Positions 8,136 through 17,660 of a stretch of DNA of 64,000 bases are shown in pieces. This stretch comes from Streptomyces sp. SAI-135 (GTDB taxonomy: Bacteria; Actinomycetota; Actinomycetes; Streptomycetales; Streptomycetaceae), in contig NZ_JARXYP010000002.1 in NCBI RefSeq assembly GCF_029893805.1, positions 1,178,001-1,242,000 on the forward strand, in the 5' to 3' direction. Within the stretch, counting starts at the first letter, position 1. Each line of letters starts with the position of its first letter. The notes below the pieces were generated by a model. That model was given only the letters and a program-made list of their open reading frames with translations, searched no databases and was not told the origin of the DNA. Position numbers and translations under genes: made by a program.

Positions 8136-8484
8136 GGGAGGATCCTGTCGCCCCCGCCGCAGGACCGGCGAGCTTCTTGGCCCACAGCAGAGCGGTGGTG
8201 CCGACGGACAGGAGACGCCACGTGTCCGGGGCGGCCGACCACCGGCAGCCATGGTGGACCCGACCGGATTGCACCGGGTACCTACCGCCCACGCGCCGGC
8301 CGGCTGTGACGATCAAGGACAGCTCCCGGCGGAGCGCGGCCGTCCGTCCGCACGGGTGCGTCCCCGTCCTGGCAGCGGGCGATATCGCCCCGCACGCGCA
8401 TGACTCCGGCCGGTCCTACAATCGTTTCTGGATGACTCGGGGCAGTCGACGGCCGACCCTGGGGTCGGCGGGAAGCGGGCACCC
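8136..8484. other. Intergenic region upstream of glpF
   Basis: About 350 bp between the divergent hydrolase and glpF genes. A TACAAT box at 8417-8422 could be the -10 element of the glpF promoter, but no convincing -35 lies at the right distance. No gylR (IclR-family) gene precedes glpF, unlike the known gyl operon of S. coelicolor. I see no ORF with a credible product here. Confidence 0.35.
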
Positions 8485-9333
8485 ATGGCTGAGCGACTCA
8501 AGAGATCAGGACTGCTCGGCGAGCTTTCTGCGGAGTTCGCCGGCACGATGATCCTCATCCTCTTCGGTTGTGGCGTGGTGGCTCAGGTGGTCGCCGGCGG
8601 GGCCCTCACGACACCGCCGGGCGGCCTGGGAAACCACGACAGCATCGCCTGGGCCTGGGGCCTCGGCGTCACCCTCGGTGTGTACGTCGCGGCGAGGCTG
8701 AGCGGTGCGCACCTCAATCCCGCGGTGACCCTCGCGCTGGCGGCGTTCAAGGGCTTCCCGTGGAGCAAAGTGGCTCCCTACGCGCTGGCCCAGACAGCCG
8801 GCGCCTTCGTGGCAGCCCTGATCGTCCGGTGGAACTACACCGAGGCGCTGGCGAAGGCGGATCCCACCCACACGATCAAGACGCAGGGCGTCTTCTCCAC
8901 GCTGCCCGCCAACGGCAACCCGAACCTGCCGGTCAGCGACTGGGGCGCATTCCGCGACCAGATCATCGGCACCGCGATCCTGCTGCTGCTGATCCTGGCG
9001 GTCACGGACCTGCTCAACACGCCCCCCGGAGCCAACCTGGCGCCGTTCATCGTCGGTCTGATCGTCGTGGCCATCGGTATGGCCTGGGGCACCAACGCCG
9101 GTTACGCGATCAACCCGGCACGCGACTTCGGTCCCCGGCTGGCCAGCTTCTTCACCGGGTACGGCGGAGCGTGGCGAGATCAGTACGGGCACCTCTACTT
9201 CTGGGTGCCGATCGTCGGTCCGGTGATCGGAGGTCTGCTGGGAGCGGGCCTGTACAAGGTCTTCATCGGCCGGTTCCTGCCGACCGCCGAGCCGGAGCCC
9301 CCCGGCCGGGTCCCGGCCCCGGACGAGAACTGA
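8485..9333 (+). CDS. glpF: Glycerol uptake facilitator (MIP/aquaglyceroporin)
   Basis: Membrane channel of 282 aa for passive glycerol entry. Both pore motifs are present: HLNPA with N78-P79-A80, and NPARD at about 210-214. The Asp after the second NPA is typical of glycerol facilitators rather than water channels. Six hydrophobic segments can be followed (first at about 15-38, last at about 232-258). It is first in an operon with glpK and glpD, so imported glycerol is phosphorylated and oxidised directly. The next gene starts 62 bp on, with a hairpin in the gap. Confidence 0.95.
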   Translation: MAERLKRSGLLGELSAEFAGTMILILFGCGVVAQVVAGGALTTPPGGLGNHDSIAWAWGLGVTLGVYVAARLSGAHLNPAVTLALAAFKGFPWSKVAPYALAQTAGAFVAALIVRWNYTEALAKADPTHTIKTQGVFSTLPANGNPNLPVSDWGAFRDQIIGTAILLLLILAVTDLLNTPPGANLAPFIVGLIVVAIGMAWGTNAGYAINPARDFGPRLASFFTGYGGAWRDQYGHLYFWVPIVGPVIGGLLGAGLYKVFIGRFLPTAEPEPPGRVPAPDEN

Positions 9334-9337
9334 CCGG

Positions 9338-9372
9338 CTCCCGGGGCTGCCGTGTTCCGGCCGCCCCGGGAG
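9338..9372 (+). other. Intercistronic hairpin between glpF and glpK
   Basis: CTCCCGGGGC (9338-9347) pairs perfectly with GCCCCGGGAG (9363-9372) around a 15-nt loop, just after the glpF stop and before the glpK ribosome-binding site (AAGGAGAGG, from 9379). There is no T-run, so it looks more like an mRNA processing or stability element, or a weak attenuator, than a full terminator. Confidence 0.5.
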
Positions 9373-9395
9373 AGCCCAAGGAGAGGCGGCACCCC

Positions 9396-10913
9396 ATGGC
9401 GGACTTCGTCGGCGCGGTGGACCAAGGAACCACCAGCACCCGTTTCATGATCTTCGACCATTCCGGCAACGAGGTGGCGAGGCACCAGCTGGAGCACTCA
9501 CAGATCCTTCCGCGCTCGGGATGGGTCGAACACGACCCGGTGGAGATCTGGGAGCGCACCAACTCGGTGATCCAGAACGCGCTGCGGCACGGAAACCTCT
9601 CCCCGGAGGACCTGGCGGCCATCGGCATCACCAACCAACGGGAGACGACCGTCGTCTGGGACCCGCGCAACGGCCGCCCCTACTACAACGCCATCGTCTG
9701 GCAGGACACCCGTACCGATTCCATCGCGGCGGCGCTGGACCGCTCCGGCCAGGGTGACGTCATCCGCCGCAAGGCAGGGCTGCCGCCGGCCACGTACTTC
9801 TCCGGTGGCAAGATCCAGTGGATCCTGGAGAACGTCGACGGAGTCCGCGAGGCGGCCGAGCAGGGCCATGCCCTCTTCGGCAACACCGACGCCTGGGTGC
9901 TGTGGAACCTCACCGGCGGCCCCGACGGCGGCGTCCACGCCACTGACGTGACCAACGCCAGCCGCACCATGCTGATGGACCTGGAGACCCTCGACTGGGA
10001 CGACGAGTTGCTGGGCTTCTTCGGCGTGCCCCGGGCGATGCTGCCGACCATCAACCCGTCCTCCCACCGGGAGGCGTTCGGACAGACGCGTACGTCCCGG
10101 CCGCTGCGGGCGGCCATCCCCGTCACCGGTGTGCTCGGCGACCAGCAGGCGGCCACCGTCGGGCAGGTCTGCTACGCGCCCGGCGAAGCCAAGAACACCT
10201 ACGGCACCGGCAACTTCCTGGTGCTCAACACCGGCACGGAACTGGTGCGGTCCCAGCACGGCCTGCTGACCACCGTGGCGTACCAGTTCGGCGACAGCCC
10301 GGCGATCTACGCACTCGAAGGTTCCATCGCCGTCACGGGGTCCGCGGTGCAATGGCTGCGCGACCAGCTGAAGATCATCAACGATGCCGCGGAGAGCGAA
10401 CGCCTGGCGCTCACCGTCGAGGACAATGGCGGGATCTACTTCGTCCCCGCCTTCTCCGGCCTGTTCGCCCCGTACTGGCGTTCCGACGCCCGCGGCGCGA
10501 TCGTCGGCCTCGCCCGGTACAACGACAACGGCCACCTGGCGCGGGCCGCCCTGGAGGCCATCTGCTACCAGAGCCGCGACGTGGTGGAAGCCATGGAGCA
10601 GGACTCCGGCGTCCACCTCGACGTGCTCAAGGTCGACGGCGGCGTGACGGCCAACGACCTGTGCATGCAGATCCAGGCCGACGTCCTCGGCGTCCCGGTC
10701 AGCCGCCCCGTCGTCGCCGAGACCACCGCGCTCGGCGCCGCCTACGCCGCCGGTCTGGCCACCGGTTTCTGGCAGGACACGGACGAACTGCGCACCCACT
10801 GGCAGGAGTCCAAGCGCTGGGAGCCCCAGTGGTCCGAGGAACAGCGCGCGGAAGGATACGCGGGCTGGAAGAAGGCGGTGGAGCGCACGCTCGACTGGGC
10901 CAAGGTCGAATAG
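9396..10913 (+). CDS. glpK: Glycerol kinase
   Basis: FGGY-family sugar kinase of 505 aa that converts glycerol and ATP to sn-glycerol 3-phosphate. The N-terminal ATP/phosphate loop [11 protein letters not shown] is at 7-17, [12 protein letters not shown] and IVWQDTRT follow as in glycerol kinases, and the second-lobe GVLGDQQAA and [19 protein letters not shown] regions are intact. Length matches the family. The ATG at 9396 has a good AAGGAGAGG site; the longer open frame from 8568 is a shadow of glpF. Second gene of glpFKD. Confidence 0.96.
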   Translation: MADFVGAVDQGTTSTRFMIFDHSGNEVARHQLEHSQILPRSGWVEHDPVEIWERTNSVIQNALRHGNLSPEDLAAIGITNQRETTVVWDPRNGRPYYNAIVWQDTRTDSIAAALDRSGQGDVIRRKAGLPPATYFSGGKIQWILENVDGVREAAEQGHALFGNTDAWVLWNLTGGPDGGVHATDVTNASRTMLMDLETLDWDDELLGFFGVPRAMLPTINPSSHREAFGQTRTSRPLRAAIPVTGVLGDQQAATVGQVCYAPGEAKNTYGTGNFLVLNTGTELVRSQHGLLTTVAYQFGDSPAIYALEGSIAVTGSAVQWLRDQLKIINDAAESERLALTVEDNGGIYFVPAFSGLFAPYWRSDARGAIVGLARYNDNGHLARAALEAICYQSRDVVEAMEQDSGVHLDVLKVDGGVTANDLCMQIQADVLGVPVSRPVVAETTALGAAYAAGLATGFWQDTDELRTHWQESKRWEPQWSEEQRAEGYAGWKKAVERTLDWAKVE

Positions 10914-10921
10914 GAGCCGCA

Positions 10922-10943
10922 GCCCCCGGTTCCGGCCGGGGGC
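10922..10943 (+). other. Intercistronic hairpin between glpK and glpD
   Basis: GCCCCCGG (10922-10929) pairs with CCGGGGGC (10936-10943) around a 6-nt loop, 9 bp after the glpK stop and about 60 bp before the glpD start. It has no T-run. Together with the glpF-glpK hairpin it suggests that relative expression in the operon is tuned after transcription initiation. Confidence 0.5.
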
Positions 10944-11003
10944 GACCGAGCGGTCCCGCCCGAGCCGTGTGCGCGGCCGCACCCGCTGCACGAGGAGGAG
11001 ACC

Positions 11004-12716
11004 ATGGCGAACCCGGTGGCTCTCTCGCCCGGCGCACGCAGGGAGGCCCTCGTCCGGCTGGGGGAGGGCGAGCTCGACGTCCTCGTCGTCGGGGGCGGGG
11101 TGGTCGGTGCCGGCGCGGCTCTCGACGCGGCCACCCGTGGCCTGCGAGTCGGCCTCGTCGAAGCCCGGGACTGGGCGTCGGGCACGTCCAGCCGCTCCAG
11201 CAAGCTCATCCACGGCGGCCTGCGCTACCTGGAGATGCTGGACTTCCGTCTCGTCGCCGAGGCCCTGAAGGAGCGCGGACTCCTGCTTCGGGTCCTGGCC
11301 CCTCATCTGGTGCGTCCGGTCCCGTTCCTCTACCCGCTGCAACACCGGATCCGGGAGCGTCCTTACGTCGGCGCCGGCGTGCTGCTGTACGACACCATGG
11401 CCGCGGCCTCCGGTACCTCCAGCGGTCTGCCCCACCACCGCCACCTGCTCAAACGCCGGGCCCTGCGTGAGGCGCCCGCGCTGCGCTCCGACTCCCTGGT
11501 CGGCGCGATCCAGTACTGGGACGCCCAGGTCGACGACGCCCGGCACACTCTGTTCCTCGCCCGCACGGCCGTCGCCTACGGAGCGCTGGCCGCGAACCGC
11601 ACCCGGGTGAGCCGCTTCCTGCGGCAGGGCGAGCGGGTGGTGGGAGCCGCCGTCACGGACCTGGAGACCGGCGACGAGACAGAGGTGCGGGCCAAGCAGG
11701 TCATCAACGCGACCGGCGTGTGGACCGACGACACCCAGGCCCTCGCCGGTACGCGCGGCCAGTTCCACGTCCGCGCCTCCAAGGGCGTACACCTGCTGGT
11801 CCCCCGTGACCGTATCAACTCCCGCACCGGGCTCATCCTCCGCACCGAGAAGAGCGTGCTGTTCGTGATCCCCTGGGGGCGGCACTGGATCATCGGGACC
11901 ACCGACACCGACTGGACACTCGACAAGGCCCATCCCGCCCTCAGCTCCAAGGACGTCACCTACCTGCTGGAGCACGTCAACAGCGTCCTGGCCACGCCTC
12001 TGGTCCCGGAGGACGTCGAAGGCGTCTACGCCGGTCTGCGTCCCCTCCTGTCGGGCGAGGCCGCGGAAACCAGCAAGCTGTCACGGGAGCACCTGGTCGC
12101 ACACCCGGTGCCCGGTCTCGTCGTGGTGGCCGGCGGCAAGTACACGACCTATCGGGTGATGGCCAAGGACGCGGTCGACGAGGCGGTCCGCGGCCTGGAC
12201 GAGAAGGTGCCCGACTGCGTCACGCAACGCGTTCCCCTGCTCGGCGCCGACGGCTACCCGGCCCTCTGGAACTCCCGTCACAACCTCGCCGAGAGCTCCG
12301 GGCTCCATGTCGCCCGCATCGAGCACCTGTTGAACCGCTACGGCTCCCTGGTGCACGAACTGCTCGCCATGGTCGCAGCCGACCCCTCGCTCGGCGAGCC
12401 GTTGCCGAGCTCCGACGACTACCTGCGCGTCGAGGCCGTGTACGCGGTGACCCATGAGGGTGCCCGCCACCTGGAGGACGTGCTCGCCCGACGTACGCGG
12501 ATCTCCATCGAGTCCTGGGACCGCGGTGTGGACGCGGCGCGGACCGTCGTGGACCTGATGGCGCCGCACCTGGGATGGGACCGGGCGCACCGGGACCGTG
12601 AGGTCGACCACTACCTGAAGCGGGTGGCCGCCGAACGCGAGGCCCAGCAGCAGCCGGACGACCGGACCGCCGACGCGGTACGGCTCGGCGCCCCCGACAT
12701 CAGCCCGGTGCACTGA
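11004..12716 (+). CDS. glpD: Aerobic glycerol-3-phosphate dehydrogenase
   Basis: FAD-dependent membrane-associated enzyme of 570 aa. It oxidises glycerol 3-phosphate to dihydroxyacetone phosphate and passes electrons to quinone. The FAD-binding motif VLVVGGGVVGAGAAL is at 27-40, followed by SGTSSRSSKLIHGGLRYLE, and FVIPWGRHWIIGTTDTDW lies in the middle. The C-terminal alpha-helical GlpA/GlpD cap domain is present. CACGAGGAGGAGACC provides the ribosome-binding site. It is last in glpFKD and is followed by a 166-bp gap. Confidence 0.95.
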   Translation: MANPVALSPGARREALVRLGEGELDVLVVGGGVVGAGAALDAATRGLRVGLVEARDWASGTSSRSSKLIHGGLRYLEMLDFRLVAEALKERGLLLRVLAPHLVRPVPFLYPLQHRIRERPYVGAGVLLYDTMAAASGTSSGLPHHRHLLKRRALREAPALRSDSLVGAIQYWDAQVDDARHTLFLARTAVAYGALAANRTRVSRFLRQGERVVGAAVTDLETGDETEVRAKQVINATGVWTDDTQALAGTRGQFHVRASKGVHLLVPRDRINSRTGLILRTEKSVLFVIPWGRHWIIGTTDTDWTLDKAHPALSSKDVTYLLEHVNSVLATPLVPEDVEGVYAGLRPLLSGEAAETSKLSREHLVAHPVPGLVVVAGGKYTTYRVMAKDAVDEAVRGLDEKVPDCVTQRVPLLGADGYPALWNSRHNLAESSGLHVARIEHLLNRYGSLVHELLAMVAADPSLGEPLPSSDDYLRVEAVYAVTHEGARHLEDVLARRTRISIESWDRGVDAARTVVDLMAPHLGWDRAHRDREVDHYLKRVAAEREAQQQPDDRTADAVRLGAPDISPVH

Positions 12717-12882
12717 GTGCGGCGACGAAGCCCGGCCAGCGCCGATGCACGAGCCGTCATGGTGCCCGCACGCATAGCCAACCCTCTAACTATGTTGGCC
12801 CGACACATGTGCGCCTGACGTGCGGATTCCTACGGTGTGGCGATACCCGAACGTCCCCGTCACACCCCAGGAAGTGGTGCCG

Positions 12883-14271
12883 ATGTCGTCGCCCGCCCCC
12901 GCTCCGCCGGCCCCGAACAACCTCAAGCGCATCGTCGCCGCCTCGCTCATCGGCACCACCATCGAGTGGTACGACTTCTTCCTCTACGGCTCCGCGGCCG
13001 CCCTGGTCTTCAACAAGCTGTTCTTCCCCGACTCCGACCCGCTCGTCGGCACGCTGCTGTCCTTCCTGACGTACGCCGTCGGATTCGCCGCCCGTCCGCT
13101 CGGCGCCCTGGTGTTCGGGCACTACGGTGACCGGCTCGGGCGTAAGAAGCTGCTGGTCCTGAGCCTGCTGCTGATGGGCGGGGCGACGTTCGCGATCGGT
13201 CTGCTGCCGACGCACGCGACCGTCGGCACGGCCGCTCCCGTGCTGCTGACGGTGCTGCGCCTGGTCCAGGGCTTCGCGCTCGGCGGGGAGTGGGGCGGAG
13301 CCGTACTGCTCGTGTCCGAGCACGGGGACGCGCGGCGGCGCGGCTTCTGGGCCTCGTGGCCGCAGACCGGCGCACCGGCCGGGCAGCTCCTCGCCACCGG
13401 TGTGCTGTCCCTGCTGACCGCCGTGCTGTCGGACGCCGCCTTCGGCAGCTGGGGCTGGCGGATCCCCTTCCTGCTCTCCGGCGTCCTGGTGGTCGTCGGG
13501 CTGTGGATCCGGCTGTCCGTCGACGAATCCCCCGTGTTCCAGCAGGCGTTGGCGCAGGCGGAGGCCCGCAAGGCGGCACGGGACGGCGCGGCCGAGAAGC
13601 TGCCGCTGGTCTCCGTGCTGCGCCACCACTGGCGCGACGTACTGGTCGCGATGGGCGCACGCATGGCGGAGAACATCAGCTACTACGTCATCACCGCGTT
13701 CATCCTCGTCTACGCCACCACGTCGGCCGGGGTCTCCAAGCAGACCGCCCTCAACTCGGTGCTGATCGCATCCGCCGTGCACTTCGCGGTGATCCCCGCC
13801 TGGGGCGCCCTGTCGGACCGCGTCGGCCGGCGCCCGGTGTACCTGCTCGGCGCGGTCGGCGTCGGACTGTGGATGTTCCCGTTCTTCCGGCTCGTCGACA
13901 CCGGCGGCTTCGGCAACCTGATCCTCGCGGTGACCGTCGGCCTCGTCATGCACGGCGCCATGTACGCGCCCCAGGCGGCCTTCTTCTCCGAGATGTTCGC
14001 GACCCGGATGCGGTACTCCGGTGCCTCCATCGGCGCCCAGTTCGCCTCCGTCGCGGCCGGCGCCCCGGCCCCGCTCATCGCCACCGCACTGCTCTCCGAC
14101 TACGGCAGCTCCACGCCGATCGCCCTCTACGTCATCGCCGCCGCGGTGCTGACGGTGATCGCCGTCGGGGTCGCCAAGGAGACCCGGCACCGGGACCTCG
14201 CCGACATCGAACCGGATGCCGAGCCGGCGCCGGCTGCCGCGTCCCCCGCGGCGGACGCCCGGACCGTCTAA
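12883..14271 (+). CDS. MHS-family MFS transporter (metabolite:H+ symporter), probably for 3-hydroxybutyrate or another short acid
   Basis: Twelve-helix transporter of 462 aa. IEWYDFFLYG near the N-terminus and the loop motif GHYGDRLGRKK are diagnostic of the MHS subfamily (shikimate, proline/betaine, alpha-ketoglutarate and related transporters). RLVQGFALGGEWGGAVLL in helix 4 and LSDRVGRRPVY in the second half agree. The start at 12883 (MSSPAPAPP) is favoured over 12820 because AGGAAG precedes it. It converges on a PucR regulator and a hydroxybutyrate dehydrogenase, from which the substrate is guessed. Confidence 0.9.
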   Translation: MSSPAPAPPAPNNLKRIVAASLIGTTIEWYDFFLYGSAAALVFNKLFFPDSDPLVGTLLSFLTYAVGFAARPLGALVFGHYGDRLGRKKLLVLSLLLMGGATFAIGLLPTHATVGTAAPVLLTVLRLVQGFALGGEWGGAVLLVSEHGDARRRGFWASWPQTGAPAGQLLATGVLSLLTAVLSDAAFGSWGWRIPFLLSGVLVVVGLWIRLSVDESPVFQQALAQAEARKAARDGAAEKLPLVSVLRHHWRDVLVAMGARMAENISYYVITAFILVYATTSAGVSKQTALNSVLIASAVHFAVIPAWGALSDRVGRRPVYLLGAVGVGLWMFPFFRLVDTGGFGNLILAVTVGLVMHGAMYAPQAAFFSEMFATRMRYSGASIGAQFASVAAGAPAPLIATALLSDYGSSTPIALYVIAAAVLTVIAVGVAKETRHRDLADIEPDAEPAPAAASPAADARTV

Positions 14272-14288
14272 GGGTCGCCGCGCGCCCG

Positions 14289-14324
14289 CCCGTCCCCCGT
14301 ACGCCCCTGCGTACGGGGGACGGG
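14289..14324. terminator. Strong bidirectional hairpin terminator
   Basis: A perfect 15-bp GC-rich stem (14289-14303 with 14310-14324) around a 6-nt loop CCCCTG. It lies between the convergent MHS transporter gene (ends 14271) and the PucR gene (ends 14331). It can serve both strands. No T-run is needed for such hairpins in Streptomyces. Confidence 0.8.
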
Positions 14325-14330
14325 GGCGTG

Positions 14331-16268
14331 TCAGGGGCGTGTCTGCGCGGACAACCGGTGCAGCCGCAGCGCGAGTTGGATCTCCAAGGCGCGGGCCGGG
14401 CTCTGCCAGTCCTCGCCCAGCAGGCGGCCCACCCGCTCCAGGCGCTGGGCCACGGTGTTCACATGGACGTGCAGTTCGTCCTTGGTGCGGGCCGGGCTCA
14501 TCCCGCAGGCGAAGTAGGCGTCGAGGGTGTGCAGCAGATCGGTGCCCCGGCGGTCGTCGTAGGCGACCACCTGGCCGATGGTGCGCTCCACGAAGCCCGC
14601 GATGTCCCGGTCCCCGGCCAGGAGCAGTCCCAGGAACCCGAAGTCCTCGGCCGCGGCTCCGTCCCCCGAGCGGCCCAGGAGGCGCAGCGCGTCGAGGCAC
14701 CGGCGGCTCTCCCGGTAGGCGGCGGCCACGGCGTCCAGGTGCACGGCGAGGTCGCGGACCGGGGCCGAGGCACCGACGGTCACCGCCTCGTGGACGGCCG
14801 TGCCGAGGTGCCCCGCGGTGCGGCGGGCCAGGTCGGTGGCCGTGTCCCCGGCCGCCAGGGGCAGCAGCAGGACCGTACCGCCGTCGCGGGCGGCGGCCAG
14901 GCCGTGCCGCGTGGCGGCGAGGTGGGAGGCCGCGGACCACAGCCGTCTGCGGGCGGCCGCCTCCTGGTCGGCGTCGGCCGCGGGTCCGTCGAGACGGGCG
15001 GCCAGCACGACGTGGGTGGCGTCGAGGTCGGCGTCCAGCCGGGCGGCCCGCTCGCGCAGCAGCCGGGGGTCGCGGTCACGGGCGTCGAGCAGGTCGTCCA
15101 GGAGTTCGCCGCGCACCCGCTGCTCCGCCTCGGAGGCCGACCGTCTGGCCAGCAGGAGCAGTGAGGTGACCATCGCGGCGCGCTCCAGGGTGCGCTGGTC
15201 GACGGGGTCGAGCCCCGGGTGGCCGCGCAGGACGAGCGCTCCCAGGAGCTCGCCACCGGCGGCGACGGCGGCGATCCAGTCGTCGCCGTGCCGCACGGCG
15301 TGGCCTTCGGCCCGGGATGCCTCCAGGGCCTCGGTGGGCGCCCTCTCGGCGAACTCGACCGTGCCGTCGAGGACCTCGGAGACCGCGGCCGCCACGTCGT
15401 GCACCCCACCGCCGCGCAGCACGAGTTCGGCCAGCCGGTCATGGACGTCGGAGGCGCGCTCGATGACACCGCTGCGGTCCCGGATGATCTCGTTGGCCCG
15501 CTCCAGCTCGGTCAGGGCCGAGCGGGTCTCGGTGAGGAGGTTCGCGGTGTCGATGGCGGCCGCGGCCAGTGCGGCGAAGGATCCGAGCAGCGCGATCTGC
15601 TCCCGCTCGAAGACCCGGGCCCGCCGGTCCGCCGCGAACAGCACGCCGATGACGTGGTCGCCCAGGGTCAGCGGCACGCCGAGGATGGCGACCAGGCCCT
15701 CGTCCCGTACGCCGGAGTCGATGGTGAGGGTGTGCTGGAAGCGGTCGTCCTTGAAGTAGTCGTCGGTGACGTAGGGGCGGGCGGTCTGGGCGACGAGTCC
15801 GCCGAGCCCCTCGCCCATCCCGAGCCTCAGCTGCTGGAAGCGGGCGGCGACCGAGCCCTCGGTGACCCGCATGTAGGTGTCGCCGCGCACCGGGTCGTTC
15901 AGGCTGAGGTAGGCCACGTCCGTGCCGAGCAGGGAGCGGGCGCGCTGCACGATGGCCCGCAGCACCGCGTCCAGGTCCCGGAGCCCGGCCAGGTCGTGGG
16001 CGGTCTCGAAGAGGGCGGACAGCTCGGCCTCCCGCCTGCGCCGGCCTTCCAGCTCGGAGCGCACGCGCAGGGCGACCGCCTTGGCCGCCTCCAGCGCGGC
16101 AATCCGCTCGGCGGGCCTTCCCTCGGCGCGGGCGATCAGCACCGGCTGCTCGTAGGCGTCGGCGGAAGCGCCCCTGGCCAGCAGTTCGAGGAAGGGGGCC
16201 TCGGCACTGCCGGTGGGGCGCTCGACGGACTGCGTGTGATCGCTGGACATGCCCACAGGATTGCTCAT
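14331..16268 (-). CDS. GAF domain / PucR-CdaR type transcriptional regulator
   Basis: Regulator of 645 aa. The first 85 residues are helical and charged. A GAF-like sensor (about 88-245) contains LFETAHDLAGLRDLDAVL and the GVPLTLGDHVIGVLFAADR core. A short coiled coil (about 250-285) follows, then a middle region, and the C-terminal PucR helix-turn-helix is DELHVHVNTVAQRLERVG. Such proteins usually sense a catabolite and activate adjacent catabolic genes. It lies 48 bp behind the hydroxybutyrate dehydrogenase gene on the same strand, so it is probably co-transcribed, and it converges on the transporter. It likely controls this module. Confidence 0.88.
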   Translation of the reverse strand: MSNPVGMSSDHTQSVERPTGSAEAPFLELLARGASADAYEQPVLIARAEGRPAERIAALEAAKAVALRVRSELEGRRRREAELSALFETAHDLAGLRDLDAVLRAIVQRARSLLGTDVAYLSLNDPVRGDTYMRVTEGSVAARFQQLRLGMGEGLGGLVAQTARPYVTDDYFKDDRFQHTLTIDSGVRDEGLVAILGVPLTLGDHVIGVLFAADRRARVFEREQIALLGSFAALAAAAIDTANLLTETRSALTELERANEIIRDRSGVIERASDVHDRLAELVLRGGGVHDVAAAVSEVLDGTVEFAERAPTEALEASRAEGHAVRHGDDWIAAVAAGGELLGALVLRGHPGLDPVDQRTLERAAMVTSLLLLARRSASEAEQRVRGELLDDLLDARDRDPRLLRERAARLDADLDATHVVLAARLDGPAADADQEAAARRRLWSAASHLAATRHGLAAARDGGTVLLLPLAAGDTATDLARRTAGHLGTAVHEAVTVGASAPVRDLAVHLDAVAAAYRESRRCLDALRLLGRSGDGAAAEDFGFLGLLLAGDRDIAGFVERTIGQVVAYDDRRGTDLLHTLDAYFACGMSPARTKDELHVHVNTVAQRLERVGRLLGEDWQSPARALEIQLALRLHRLSAQTRP

Positions 16269-16316
16269 CGCACGCTCACCCCGTCAGGCCTGTGGAAAAC
16301 TCCGGTCCGGTGCCGG

Positions 16317-17117
16317 TCAGTGCGCGGTCCAGCCGCCGTCGAGGACGAGTGACGTGCCGGTGACGAAGGCGGTGTGCGGGCCGCACAGATAGGCCACGGC
16401 CTCGGCGACCTCCTCCGGCTCGATGAGCCGCTTGAGCGCGCTGTCCTGGAGCAGCACCTCGGACACCACCCGCTCCTCGGGGATGCCGTGCGCCCGGGAC
16501 TGGTCGGTGATCTGCCGCTCGACCAGTGGGGTGCGCACATAGGCGGGGTTCACACAGTTCGAGGTCACGCCGTGGGGGGCGCCTTCGAGGGCGGCCGTCT
16601 TGGACAAGCCCTCCAGACCGTGTTTGGCGGCCACATAGGCGGCCTTGTAGGGCGAGGCGCGCAGCCCGTGCACCGAGGACACGTTGACGATCCGCCCCCA
16701 CCCCTGGCCGTACATGTGCGGCAGGGCTCCGCGGATCAGGCGGAACGGTGCCTCCAGCATCACGGTGAGCACCGTGTGGAACACCTCGGGCGGGAACTCC
16801 TCGATGGGGCGCACCAGTTGGATGCCGGCGTTGTTGACGAGGACGTCGGTGCCCGCGGCGGCGTGCTCCGCGGCGTCCAGGTCGGTGAGGTCGAGGACGC
16901 GCGGCTCGACGGTGCCCGCCAGTCCCGCGGCGCGCTCGGTGAGCGCCTCCAGACCGGCGGCGTCCCGGTCGACCGCTCTCACCTTGGCCCCGGCGGCAGC
17001 CAGCCGCAGCGCGCAGGCGCGGCCGATGCCGCCGGCGGCGCCGGTGACGAGGGCGGTGCGACCGCCGAGGTCGAGTGTGGGGGCGTGGGGGCCCGGGAGG
17101 GCGCTGCTGCCGGTCAT
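16317..17117 (-). CDS. 3-hydroxybutyrate dehydrogenase (SDR family)
   Basis: NAD-dependent short-chain dehydrogenase of 266 aa, expected to interconvert D-3-hydroxybutyrate and acetoacetate. TGAAGGIG is at 25-32, NNAG at 95-98, and the catalytic S148, Y161 and K165 are all present. The stretches SVHGLRASPYKAAYVAAKHG and NPAYVRTPLVERQI are typical of 3-hydroxybutyrate dehydrogenases rather than general FabG-like SDRs. Downstream is the PucR regulator; the MHS transporter faces it across the terminator. Together they form an uptake, oxidation and control unit for hydroxybutyrate. Confidence 0.88.
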   Translation of the reverse strand: MTGSSALPGPHAPTLDLGGRTALVTGAAGGIGRACALRLAAAGAKVRAVDRDAAGLEALTERAAGLAGTVEPRVLDLTDLDAAEHAAAGTDVLVNNAGIQLVRPIEEFPPEVFHTVLTVMLEAPFRLIRGALPHMYGQGWGRIVNVSSVHGLRASPYKAAYVAAKHGLEGLSKTAALEGAPHGVTSNCVNPAYVRTPLVERQITDQSRAHGIPEERVVSEVLLQDSALKRLIEPEEVAEAVAYLCGPHTAFVTGTSLVLDGGWTAH

Positions 17118-17171
17118 GCTCCGACCCTAGGCAGCGCCCGACCCCAGCCCCATATGGTCACACCCCATACT

Positions 17172-17651
17172 TCATTCGGAAGTCGTAGGGTCAAACCATG
17201 TGGGTGCGTCCATCAGCGCCTGCTTGATCCGCTGCATCCCGAACTCGTTCAGCTCCGGCAGCGCGTCCACCGCGAACCATCCCACCTCGAGGGACTCGTC
17301 GTCGTTCACCCGGGCCTCGCCGCCGACGGCCCGGCAGCGGAACGAGATGTCCATGTACTGGCAGGTGTCGCCGTTCTCGTACGTCACGGGGCGCAGCGCC
17401 TGGACCACGACGACCCGCTCGACGACGCAGCGCACGCCCGTCTCCTCCTCGACCTCGCGCACGGCGCAGGCCGCGGGCTGCTCCCCCGGTTCCGGGATGC
17501 CGCCGAGCAGCGACCACTTGCCGTTGTCCGAGCGGCGGTTGAGCAGCACCCTGCCCTCGTCGTCCAGGACGACGGCGCTGACGCCGGGCAGCCAGAGGAG
17601 GTCGTGGCCGATGGAACGCCGCAGGGTGCGGATGAAGTCAGGAGTAGCCAT
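17172..17651 (-). CDS. Nudix hydrolase
   Basis: Protein of 159 aa with a complete Nudix box: GIPEPGEQPAACAVREVEEE followed by TGV, matching GX5EX7REUXEEXGU. It hydrolyses a nucleoside diphosphate linked to another group; the substrate is not predictable from the motif. The N-terminal RSIGHDLLWLPGVSAVVLDD and the C-terminal LPELNEFGMQRIKQAL match the common Streptomyces form. It ends 54 bp upstream of the dehydrogenase start and may be expressed separately. The ATG is at 17651. Confidence 0.92.
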   Translation of the reverse strand: MATPDFIRTLRRSIGHDLLWLPGVSAVVLDDEGRVLLNRRSDNGKWSLLGGIPEPGEQPAACAVREVEEETGVRCVVERVVVVQALRPVTYENGDTCQYMDISFRCRAVGGEARVNDDESLEVGWFAVDALPELNEFGMQRIKQALMDAPTWFDPTTSE

Positions 17652-17660
17652 GCACCGACC

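Noticed and set aside
9498..11975. An 825-codon minus-strand open frame across glpK and glpD
   Set aside because: Antisense shadow of two unmistakable enzymes; its composition (G, V, D, R, H) has no domain signal.
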